Positions 1 through 9,657 of a stretch of 64,000 nucleotides of DNA are shown here, in pieces; the stretch's first letter is position 1; every line of letters begins with the position of its first letter. Where the stretch lies: assembly GCA_028551475.1 (NCBI GenBank), contig CM052358.1, forward strand, positions 26,066,853 through 26,130,852, written 5' to 3'. The notes under the pieces are model-generated. The model saw only the letters and a program-made list of their open reading frames with translations. It was not told the DNA's origin and ran no database searches. The DNA is from Casuarina equisetifolia. Taxonomy: Eukaryota > Streptophyta > Magnoliopsida > Fagales > Casuarinaceae. Position numbers and translations under genes: made by a program.

Positions 1-776
1 TTGAAGAGAAGACAAAAAGGGTGACAGACTTCTTGTTCTTGGATTCAAGATGCCTTCTTTATTTCTTATTACCATTCTTCCTCATTATTTCTTTATGTTT
101 TAGTTTATTTTTGTTAGAGCTACGATGTAACCTAATTATGATGGTATGAATCTTATGATTATTATGTTTTGCAAGATATTTTATTTATGTGAAGCTACAT
201 ATTACGGAGTTTAATGCTTTTAGGTGATTAGCTACCACTTAGATGATCTGATTTGTATGTTAAAGATCGACAAGAAATAGCATGCAGTTGCTTCTTGTAA
301 TATGTAACCATAAATTAAATATGGATAGACATATACCATGTTATTTGTGTGGCTTTTGGTGTAAACTGGAAATATTCATAGATCCTAATGCATTTGGTTT
401 GTTTCAATTCATATATAGAGATATAGTGAATTAATAAACTAAGTAGGTTTGTTATACCTAGACATAGGATAGTGAATAAATTAGGAAGTTCTGCCATCAC
501 ATAGATATTATCTCTCTTGCAAGCATAAATAATCAATATTAATACCTAGTAATTATGGTGAAATCATATGCTCTAACATATTTCTTGTATTTAGTTTTCT
601 TAGATTTAGTTAGTTAATCTATCATCTATTAATTTGATTTGCTAGATAAATTCTAGGAGTTGTTCACTGTTAGTAATTAATTGGTTTAGTAATCACCAAT
701 CTCTGTGGGACGATATCTTTCTTATCATTATATTACTTGTTCGACATGTTCACTTGTATTTAGATTTCACCGAACA
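1..776 (+). repeat. 5' LTR of the gag-only Gypsy element, left-truncated by the window
   Basis: It aligns base for base with 4727-5502 and ends in the canonical CA at 775-776. By eye I count nine differences from the right LTR, all transitions and no indels, so the insertion is fairly young. The U3 part, including the promoter, lies before the window. A short minus-strand open frame at 315-536 recurs at the same place in the other LTR and is not taken as a gene. Confidence 0.92.
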
Positions 777-782
777 AGTTTT

Positions 783-800
783 TGGCGCCGTTGCCGGGGA
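783..800 (+). other. Primer-binding site, tRNA-Asp
   Basis: TGGCGCCGTTGCCGGGGA starts six bases after the LTR end and is an exact 18-nt complement of the 3' end of plant tRNA-Asp including CCA. This is the usual primer for Athila/Tat-type Gypsy elements. Confidence 0.9.
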
Positions 801-1016
801 TTGGTTGTTTTACTACTGATTAATATTAATACCGAATAATTTTTAGGTTTAATCTAGCTTTTATTTTCCTTTAAAATTTTTTTTTATTCTTGAAAAACAA
901 AAAAATCGTTTCTTTTAATTCTTGAAAAATAAAAAAAAAATTGTTTCTTTTAATTCTTGAAAAACAAAAAGAAAAAAATCTTTGTTAAGTTGTTGTTGTT
1001 GAAAGATTAAGTAACA

Positions 1017-2666
1017 ATGATGGAGAGATATGATGATACATATAGACTTTTAAAAGACTATGTTGCACCAACATTTTGGAATGCTACATCAAACATTAGG
1101 CTTACAAATCAGGCAAATAACTTTGAGATCAAGCCTGTGCTCATCAAGATGCTTCAAAAATCTGTGCAATATAGTGGGCTACCAAATGAGGATCCAAATG
1201 CTCACATTGAAGCATTCCTTGAATTCTGTGACATGATTGGAGATCATGGAGTTACAGAAGATGTTATTAGGTTGAAACTATTTCCATTTTCTCTTAGAGA
1301 TACAGCTAAAAATTGGTTCTTTTCTCTTTTTGCAGGATTAATTACTACATGGGATGATTTGGCTCATAAATTTCTTAGTAAGTTCTTTCCTTTGGCGAAA
1401 TCTGTAAAAATGCATAATGATATTACTACTTTTATGCAGATGGACAATGAATCAGTGTATGAAGCTTGGGAAAGATTCAAGGAACTTATGAGGAAATGTC
1501 CAGATCATGGACTACCCATTTGGTTACAAGTACAAACTTTTTATGATGGGTGTAGTACAAATCTTCGTTTTGTAATTGATACAGCTGCAGGAGGGGATTT
1601 GCACAGCAAAACTGCAGAAGAGGCGTATAACCTTTTGGAGGAAATGTCAGCCAATAGCTATCAATGGTCTACTAAGAGGCTACCAATGCATCAAGCAAGT
1701 GGAGTCCATGAAGTAGATATCTTCACCATAATGTCTACACAATTAGAAGTGCTCAATGAGAAGATAGACAACCTAAATACTCTAGTTGTGAGACATCAAA
1801 GTAGATCATATGAATTTTGTGGTGGAGCACATGAGAGCACAGAATGTCAAGTAGGTAACCTTAATGCTCATTATAATGATTATGCTAATTTTGTTGAAAT
1901 TCCTAGCAGGTCACAAAATGATTATTACTCAAATACGTACAATCTGGGATGGCACAACCATCAAACTTTTTCATAGAGTAACCTAAGTGAGATGAGACTG
2001 CAACCAACATTTTGGCAAACAGAAGAGGTGAAACCTAACTTGGAGGACATGATCAATGAGCTAGCCGTCACCACCCAAAACTTTACAGAGGGGATTAAAG
2101 CAAAATTTCATAATCAAGAAGCGAGCTTTCAGAGACAAGAAGCTTCAATCCGAAAATTAGAGGTGCAGATGAGTCAGCTCATTAGTATGATCTTAGAGAA
2201 TCAAGAGGGTTCTTTGCCTAGTGATATAGAGAAAAGTCTTGAAGATACCATAGAGGCAATAACCCCAACATATGGCAAGCAAGTAGAAGAAGTTGATGTT
2301 GACAAGGAGAGTCTCAAAGATAATGATAAAGATGTCAGCATACAACTTAAGGAGGCACCTAGGAGCAAGCTTGTTCTAGAAAATCCTATGTCCCTTATGC
2401 CTCCAGCTTCATCTCCCCAAAGATTCCAGCAACGCGTAAAAGATAAGCAATTTTTGGAATTCCTTGATATATCTTTAAAACTGCACATTAACATTCCTTT
2501 TGCAGATGCTCCAGTTCACATATCTAGTTGTGCAAAACTTTTGAAAGAGAAATTGGAGAACAAAAGAAAGTTAGAAGTATATGAGACAGTTGTGCTTATT
2601 GAAGAATGCTCAACAATCAAACGACACAAGCTGTCTCCTAAACTATTGGAGTTTCATCCTCCTTGA
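1017..2666 (+). pseudogene. gag: Gypsy gag reading frame broken by one in-frame TAG
   Basis: One reading frame of 550 codons runs from ATG 1017 to TGA 2664-2666, broken only by TAG at 1974-1976. The first part (319 residues) holds a Retrotrans_gag capsid domain at about residues 55-175: an opening PNEDPNAHIEAF, then LKLFPFSL, NWFFSL, and ESVYEAWERFKEL. This is the typical Athila/Tat capsid. A degenerate zinc knuckle follows at 1809-1847 (FCGGAHESTEC), with Tyr where the first Cys of the CCHC set belongs. The second part (224 residues from 1992) has a predicted coiled-coil stretch with repeated QEASFQRQEAS. Family knowledge says Gag packages element RNA. Here the stop and damaged knuckle suggest it is no longer functional, unless the stop is read through. 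No pol frame follows. Confidence 0.85.
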
Positions 2667-2865
2667 GCAACATGTGGAGGATAGTTTGACTGAAAACTAT
2701 AAAGCAAGCGCTTCTTGGGAGGCAACCCAAGCATTTTTGTTCATCTTTTCATTGAAAGTTTTGTCACCACCATCTCCTCAAAGCTCTATGTGGATCTAAC
2801 CTACAATCAAGGGAGTTTTCTCATTCCTAATTCTTCTTTATTATTGCTTTCTTTTGTTTTTGCAT

Positions 2866-2900
2866 TGAGGACAATGCTTCATTCAAGTTTGGGGGTAGGG
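2866..2900 (+). other. Conserved G-rich motif after gag in Athila/Tat-like elements
   Basis: A run reading gaggacaatgcttcattcaa followed by gtttgggggtaggg lies about 200 bases after the gag stop. The core aagtttggggg recurs at the 3' polypurine tract (4245-4255). I recognise it as a motif often seen in this clade. It could be an internal purine tract or the edge of the deleted pol segment; the role is inferred. Confidence 0.45.
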
Positions 2901-4244
2901 AAAGAACCTTTGTGCTAAATTTGATTGAAATTTTTTTTTATGTCATGATTACATCCCATGTTGTGAATTCTTGGTGATTCTTTGGAAGATATAGATTTTA
3001 TTCAAACCTACAATTGTGGTGTGAATTAAGTGTGATTTTGATTATGTTGATCCTCCTATTAAGCACTAAAAGTCCTTCATTTTTGAAATTGTGTGTATCT
3101 CTAGAGAACATTCATGTGAAGTATGTGATTTTCTTAGATCTCACCTGAATCTTAGAATTTGTTTGATTTTCTCTTGAAGCGAAATCCTAAGCTGCATCTA
3201 ATTGAGAAAATGATTTAGGCCATTCTTTGGATCGTTTGAGCCTTTCAAGCCAACCTTATTTATTTATCACCAGTCACCCCGCTGAGCCTTGATTCATATC
3301 CATTTTTTTTATTTAACACCCACATATATATACCCTTGAGCCTTTGACAAATTATCTTTTCGTCCTACACCCTTGAACATATTGATTTTTAGGATATAAG
3401 TCTATATGAGTGAAGAGAAGTTGAGGGGAAGGATGTTATATGGGAAGAATGTTGATTGCAATGATTATGTAGCATAATATGTTGCTTTTGTGAATGAAAA
3501 AAAAAAAAAAGCAACATCTGTCCAAGAATAGAATTTTCTTATTGCCTATTGTCAAATTCAAGCAACTAAAGGTTCAGAAATTGACTTTTGCATAGTAGTT
3601 GGATGTCATCAACAAGATAAGATTATAATGGTTACATTTCTAGTCCTACTACTTACTTTATGATTGCAAGCATGATTGTGACTTTTGTAAGTGTCAAAAT
3701 CCAAGTGAAATCAAGTATTTTTGAAAAAAAAAATAAATGAGAGAAGTGGTGATAGAAAGATCATTTGCGAAAAAAAAAAAAGAGAAAGCAAAGAAAGGAA
3801 GTGACAAAAGCTCAAATTAGATCCTAGAAAGCAATGTGTTCATGGGTGAATTTAGCCTAAATGACTTTCATCTTACCCCTAGCCCAGCCTTACATTACAA
3901 GCTTATAAAAGTCCTATTGATTTTTGATTAGATGATTGGCTTACATTAGTGGAGAGAGGAATGAAAAGCAAACATATAAGGTTTGGTTAAAGATTTTAAG
4001 AGATTGTATATTAATATGAATCCATTTGGAGTGCATATAGTTGAAAAGATAAGGACTCACACACACACATACGGTCAACATAGTTAAGAGTCTATCTTAT
4101 CTTATGAAACAATTGTGGTGTTTGGATGAAAGCTATATTTTTCTTTGAATTGTTAAGTTGAGCAATTATGGGAGAATATCATGAAAGGGTTTTATCTAAA
4201 ACATATATTGTTTATTGCTTTTGCTAGAGGACTAGCAAAATGTT
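2901..4244 (+). other. Non-coding internal region of the Gypsy element
   Basis: About 1.3 kb between gag and the 3' purine tract holds no open frame longer than about 60 codons and no pol motif on either strand. It has A-rich runs (3497-3511, 3724-3733, 3769-3782) and a short CA run near 4059-4070. In related autonomous elements this is the spacer region after pol. Confidence 0.6.
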
Positions 4245-4258
4245 AAGTTTGGGGGTTT
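4245..4258 (+). other. Polypurine-like tract before the 3' LTR
   Basis: aagtttgggggttt directly precedes the TG that opens the right LTR. This is the expected site for plus-strand priming. It is imperfect as a purine tract but matches the G-rich form common in this clade. Confidence 0.6.
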
Positions 4259-5502
4259 TGATAACTTTATTTTTATAGAGTTATTTTACCTATTTTTTAG
4301 GTAATAAATAATACAATGTTTATGAGAAAATATTTGAACTCCTCTTATTTATTTGAATTTGTCTTGTTTTTGTAGCACAAGGAGAAAAGGGATAAACATG
4401 GAGAACCTGATGCTTATTGTGTGGCAAAATTGTAATATCAAGATCAAGAAAGTCAAGATGGGCTTGGGCTTTAGATAATTGTTATTAGATTTTCTATTGT
4501 TATTGGATTTTCTATTTAAATAGAAAATCCAGTCATGTTAGGAATTCAAGTCTCAATTAATTTAGGAGTTTAAAACCCAATTGTTTTAGGTCTCTAAAAC
4601 CTAATTCTACTAGGATAGGAGATAGGTCTAAACCTAAACCCTATTTAAGAGAAGAGAAGAGGCAAAAGAAAGGGGAGGAGGAAATTGAGCACAACTCAAG
4701 AAAGAGGCCAAGAATTCAAGGTTTTCTTGAAGAGAAGACAAAAAGGGTGACAGACTTCTTGTTCTTGGATTCAAGATGCCTTCTTTATTTCTTATTACCA
4801 TTCTTCCTCATTATTTCTTTATGTTTTAGTTTATTTTTGTTAGAGCTACGATGTAACCTAATTATGATGGTATGAATCTTATGATTATTATGTTTTGCAA
4901 GATATTTTATTTATGTGAAGCTACATATTACGGAGTTTAATGCTTTTAGGTGATTAGCTACCACTTAGATGATCTGATTTGCATGTTAAAGACCGATAGG
5001 AAATAGCATGCAGTTGCTTCTTGTAATATGTAACCATAAATTAAATATGGATAGACATACACCATGTTATTTGTGTGGCTTTTGGTGTAAACTGGAAATA
5101 TTCATAGATCCTAATGCATTTGGTTTGTTTCAATTCATATATAGAGATATAGTGAATTAATAAACTAAGTAGGTTTGCTATACCTAGACATAGGATAGTG
5201 AATAAATTAGGAAGTTCCGCCATCACATAGATATTATCTCTCTTGCAAGCATAAATAATCAATATTAATACCTAGTAATTATGGTGAAATCATATGCTCT
5301 AACATATTTCTTGTATTTAGTTTTCTTAGATTTAGTTAGTTAATCTATCATCTATTAATTTGATTTGTTAGATAAATTCTAGGAGTTGTTCACTATTAGT
5401 AATTAATTGGTTTAGTAATCACCAATCTCTGTGGGACGATATCTTTCTTATCATTATATTACTTGTTCGACATGTTCACTTGTATTTAGATTTCACCGAA
5501 CA
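4259..5502 (+). repeat. 3' LTR of the gag-only Gypsy element
   Basis: The LTR is 1,244 bases, opens with TGATAAC after the purine tract and closes with GAACA. Its last 776 bases match 1-776. A likely TATA box (ctatttaag, 4641-4649) lies about 860 bases before its end, so a transcript started here would run out of the LTR into the adjoining NB-ARC sequence. The reading frame of that exon continues back into the LTR to about 5480 without a stop. Confidence 0.9.
4641..4649 (+). promoter_or_regulatory. Candidate LTR TATA box
   Basis: ctatttaag in the right LTR, followed by a purine-rich stretch (gaagagaagaggc). Position and composition fit an LTR promoter. The corresponding site of the left LTR lies outside the window. 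Confidence 0.45.
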
Positions 5503-6767
5503 GGTACCCAAGTTTTTTGTTGGAATGGAATCCCCACTAAAGGAAATGTGGAGATTACTTGAAATAGAATCGGTTAATGTCCGCCTTGTAGGAATTTGTG
5601 GTATAAGTGGGATTGGTAAGACGACTCTGGCAAGAGTAATATATGAGAGAATTTCTTCTCAATTTGATGGTAGGTGCTTTGTTCCTCAAATTGGAGAAGC
5701 ATCGGGTAAAGAGATTGTTCAATGCCAAAAATATCTTATTTCTCAAATCCTCACAGACACAGCAGCAAACACGTTGAATGATTTTGGGGATGTAAGTGAA
5801 GGGATCAAAGTATTAGGAAACAGATTGCGTATGAAGAGAGTTTTTATTGTACTCGATGATGTGTGTCGAAAGGAACAAATAGAGGCATTGTCAAGGAGTC
5901 CTAAGTGGTTTGGTAACGGGAGTAGAATCATTATCACTACCAGAAATCGTCATTTGCCACACTTAAATGACAACAATATTTATGACGTTGAGAAGTTGAA
6001 CCATGATGATGCTTTTGAGCTCTTTCACTACAATGCATTCATTAAACGTCATGCCGAATCTCGTCCTGAAAGTGAGTTTCATCCTCCAAAAGAGCTTGTG
6101 GGGTTTATTCATGATATCGTGGATTGTGCGGATGGCCTTCCTTCAGCGTTGGAAGTGTTTGGCTCCTACTTAGACGATAAGAAGGAGGAGAATTTATGGA
6201 AGGATTACGTAGGACTATTGAAAGCAGATCTTGTGGAAGATATTTTGAAGAAACTCGAAATCAATTTACAAGGATTGGATAAAAGGGCACAAGAATCATT
6301 TAAAGATATTCCATGTTTTTTCAATGGATGGTATAAAGATCTTGTTGCCTCTAAATTGAAAAGTCTGAATTACTTTTCAGAAAAAGTTCTTGTAGATCTT
6401 GAGCGGAAATGCCTCATAAAGTTCTTAGGAGATAAAAAATTGTTTATGAATGATCTATTAGCGGAAATGGGTATGCAAATTGCAAGACGCAGTAAATTGT
6501 GCCATACTAAAGATATCATTTCTATATTAAAGAAAAAAACTGTAAGTGGATTATTTAGACATATACATTGAAATACATTTGATACTAATTTTTTCATTTA
6601 TTTAATTGTTATTTTTTACCATATCAATTTTATTTTTCTTTTTATAAGGAGTTGATGAGGTTGAAGGCATTGCCTTAAAACTTCAGTTAACCAAGGAGAT
6701 GAAGTTATGTTACGACGCTTTCTCAATAATGAAAAATTTGAAAATGCTTGTTCAAGATCAGGATTAA
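5503..6767 (+). pseudogene. TIR-NBS-LRR resistance gene remnant: NB-ARC exon and start of the next exon
   Basis: The frame from the LTR border to about 6541 encodes an NB-ARC ATPase domain of TNL immune receptors: FFVGMESPL, P-loop GISGIGKTT (~5600), kinase-2 VFIVLDDV (~5840), RNBS-B GSRIIITTR (~5918), the GLPL site as GLPSA (~6131) and the MHD site as MNDLLAEMG (~6443). A donor site (gtaagt) follows at 6542 and an acceptor at 6647-6648. The next exon reads VEGIALKLQ and SIMKNLKML, the start of a TNL leucine-rich region, but it is one base out of frame with the donor and stops at TAA 6765-6767. The TIR exon is absent: the retrotransposon LTR ends exactly where the NB-ARC exon begins. Changed GLPL and MHD residues, the frameshift, the early stop and the missing TIR all indicate a dead gene. 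Confidence 0.88.
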
Positions 6768-7380
6768 GAAGCTTAGAAAAGCCTCAATTTTGGACATGAT
6801 ATTTCCTTGTTCAAGATCGTCTCTCATTTCCAAGAAATGTGCAGCACGGAACATTGAAGCAATGTTGACTAAGGTTAAATCAACCTCAAATCCGTAAAAT
6901 TGTTTCCAAGAAGACCTTAGTGATTATCAAAGGAGGATGTTGTTCCCTACCCTTGGCTTTAAATTTATCTAGGAAAAAATTTACAAAATTACTAGAAAGC
7001 CTATGTGCACTTTCCATCTTCAAAACATTTTTTTTGGAAGATTATACCTGCATCATTACCAAATTTAGCATTGAGAATTGTTTTATTTGAAATTAAGAAA
7101 TTATGATGCCATTTGATCAGCAACTAGATAGAGGGATTCTAACTGAAATGTTAATGTGTTCCTTCTTCTATAGTCGACTATCTTGATTTTGATGACAAGC
7201 TTTAGAGACCTCATGTTTGCATTGACAAAAACCTACAGAGGAGAGTTTCTTACTCTTCTTTCTAACATACATGTTTCACAGTTTGAAATAAATAATTTGT
7301 GTTTTGCAACAACTTGAAAGCACAACGTTTTGCCCTTTATTCTTTGTCTTTTATTTTGTTTAGAGCCTTACTATATCAAT
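6768..7380. other. Gap after the TNL remnant, no gene seen
   Basis: AT-rich sequence with stops in all frames. It lies where the LRR exons of the TNL gene would be, but I see no convincing leucine-rich repeats. Confidence 0.5.
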
Positions 7381-7527
7381 TCTATGGTAGCATGTGGCCC
7401 GAGTGAAGTACCCAAAATCCCAAATTGGCTCAAAGAGACCCACTTCCAGAGGAGAATTACAATTCGTATGGATTGGGATTTGGATTCGGTTAGACTAAAG
7501 GCATGTGCTTTTGTTGATTGTTTGTAA
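7381..7527 (+). pseudogene. Possible C-terminal (C-JID-like) relic of the TNL gene
   Basis: A stretch of 49 codons (ACGPSEVPKIPNWL, then ITIRMDWDLDSVRLKA) resembles the start of the post-LRR C-JID domain of TNL receptors, which typically reads as an acidic EIP.WF motif, then a beta-strand and .GFA.C. It lies 0.6 kb downstream of the NB-ARC remnant on the same strand, where such a domain would be expected after loss of most LRR exons. The match is short and rests on family knowledge, so it is uncertain. Confidence 0.35.
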
Positions 7528-8062
7528 AGTCGTTGCTCCAGATACTACAAACGTCGGAAGCTTGGAATAAGCGCTTGTCTACTAGATTTTTCTGATGATC
7601 CAGGGTTGCTTGGTGATACACGGATGATTGATTATTCAGAATTATCTAGAGGTAAACTATATTCATGTTTGTGTTGCCTGTGGTTCACCTTTTAACAGGG
7701 GCTCTCTTTAGAGGAGATTCTACAACCCACATCGATGAAGTTGCTATTGGAATTTCTCGTCCTGGTTTTGATTTATCTATTCTTTATTTGGCTAGATACT
7801 TCCTTTGAACGTTCGTGGCCCCATAAAGTAAATGCACCAACAGATGAGGCGAGATTTGCTCAAACATTAAAATGTTATCCCGATTTTCTCTCGCTCTTTC
7901 TTTTTCACAATCATTACTATTTTACTAATAGTAAAATGTTGGGGAACATAAAATTTTCATGGATAATTTTTTCAGTGCTTACGGGTGATTTAATCGGCCT
8001 CTAGGAACTTTTTACTGGGAGTCTTTCGTCGCACGGTGTCGCAGGCATATCACAGTTTCCTT
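7528..8062. other. Gap, weak coding-like stretch
   Basis: An 89-codon frame at 7735-8004 opens with a hydrophobic segment but has no recognised domain. It may be part of the decayed TNL 3' end. Nothing else is seen. Confidence 0.3.
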
Positions 8063-8735
8063 CCTATAGTTTTGTTTTTTCTTTGTGTTTTGGTTGTCTT
8101 TAATTTCACAAAAACTTGTTCTATTTGTTGTTTTTTTTTCTTGCCAATATTTGACAGTTAAATTCATGGTCAGAGGTGGATTTATTAAAGTATCTATTCA
8201 TTAGCCGTAAGTTTAATTCTAGAGTTATGTTTTTCTGAAAGTTATAATATAGCCCAATTCATATAAACTTTATTAGTTATTCTTGAATGTTCTATATCTT
8301 TTATTTGCTTTTTGATAAAAAAAAGTAATCTAAAAAATTATTTAAAATAATAGGTCATGTTCAAGAGAAAATATACAAATATATATTTTCAAAATAAAAT
8401 GGCTTTTTAGTGTCGATAAAGTTAGTTTTCTAGTGTTTAACACTATCTTTCAATTTGTTTGTAGTTGTTAAATGTGATATCTAAACAAAGATTTTTACTA
8501 GATATTTTATTGAGTATGTTTTACTTCATAATTATTGAATATGTTCTACTTGATAATTATTGTCATAGATAAAACATACATCAGTTGGACAAAAGTATAG
8601 GCATTTTGTGACAACGATGCTAATTATTGTGCATAAACTTTTTTAAAAATTATGTTGTAGTAATAATTTTTTTTATAGATTGCTCTGAAATTCTTGAAAA
8701 TTAATGATGCAACATTTATATCAAAATCTTTGTTT
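8063..8735 (+). repeat. Dispersed repeat family R1, copy 1
   Basis: Shares ordered blocks with 11408-11920 and 42398-43045: tatagttttgtttt and a block tgttctatttgttg at the start, tagtgtttaacactatcttt in the middle, and a tgtcatagaattcttgaaaa-like block near the end. The three copies are diverged by substitutions and indels and lie in the same orientation. This copy follows the TNL remnant, so the family may be duplicated 3' flanking DNA. Confidence 0.55.
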
Positions 8736-9657
8736 GTGAGTTGGAAGTCATGTGTATTGTGTAATTATACATGGGTGTACATGGGTTTGAATTGGCTTCC
8801 ATTTGGCTGGATAGAGCTTCAGTGTTAATGCTAGTAATGTTGCTAAACAAACGATTGAATATTTTCAATAATGTTTGATCATTTGTGTGGAGGTGAAGGG
8901 TTGTTGGACGTCCCGCGTCATATACTGAAAGCTATTTGGGCATTGGCAGTGTACAAGTCGGGGTTGATCTGAAGGTTTTACCATCAAGATGATGCTGTGC
9001 GAAGCTGCTCTCTTATCTGATTCGGTGTTTGAAGCAAATCTGGTTTTCCTCACTTCGACCAGAAGACTCTGCTTTTTCACTCTGCAACAGCTACTTTGCT
9101 TTTCCCGTCAAAAGGCCAGCCTCGCAAGCAAGACAATATAATGACTGAACCTGCTTTGAACGCAAACTACTCACGAATTCAGCTCTTCACGCAGTACGCC
9201 GATTGAGCACAGAAAAGCAATTGCAATGTTGCTGAAAACTGTATTGTGCTATTTCCGACATTGCAATTCGTTACAATTGCATCAAACAAACGCGTTTTTC
9301 TTGTTTCTTCCATTCGAACAAGTTCGTTTCTTCTTTATATTATTCACCTATTTATTGTTGCTAAACTTTCGACAAACATTGACTTGGATTTTTCCACCTA
9401 ACTCGACAAAGAAACTTGTCTCAATGGTGATTGGTTGGTTTTGGTCTAAAGTTTTTATTAAGTCTTGTTCGTGATTTTTTTTATAAATATTCTATATACT
9501 AGAGCTATTACATATCTAAAATAAATATTTTAATGTTTTAAAGTAACGTCTACATTTTCTGGAAACTTTCGAGCACCACTTGCTGAACATGGAAGTTTTG
9601 GGAAATAAAAGGAACGAAAAGATAAGCAACCCTTGAACTTACAAAGGGACGTCAATT
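8736..9657. other. Gap between R1 and the UGT gene
   Basis: No gene recognised. Two short open frames (8865-9080 minus, 9226-9474 plus) have no family features. The part next to 9658 is the presumed 3' flank of the minus-strand UGT gene. Confidence 0.5.

Larger units (their letters stand above)
1..5502 (+). mobile_element. Non-autonomous Gypsy (Athila/Tat-like) LTR retrotransposon with gag only
   Basis: Positions 1-776 match 4727-5502 without a gap, so these are the two LTRs of one element whose first ~468 bases lie left of the window. In order the sequence shows LTR, a primer-binding site complementary to tRNA-Asp, a gag reading frame, about 1.6 kb without coding sequence, a polypurine-like tract and the right LTR. 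There is no protease, reverse transcriptase, RNase H or integrase. The tRNA-Asp primer and gag type are those of Athila/Tat Gypsy elements. Full length would be about 5.97 kb. The layout resembles the gag-only class of plant elements called TR-GAG, which must borrow enzymes from relatives. The element sits against the 5' edge of an NB-ARC exon; the 5 bases after the right LTR are ggtac, but the matching left target site is outside the window. Confidence 0.9.

Noticed and set aside
315-536. 73-codon minus frame, also at 5041-5262
   Set aside because: Both lie at the same position in the two LTRs and are shared only because the LTRs are copies; no domain or start context.
5480-5502. LTR-encoded start of the NB-ARC frame
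   Set aside because: The codons are LTR sequence without an ATG; the TNL exon is annotated from the LTR edge instead.
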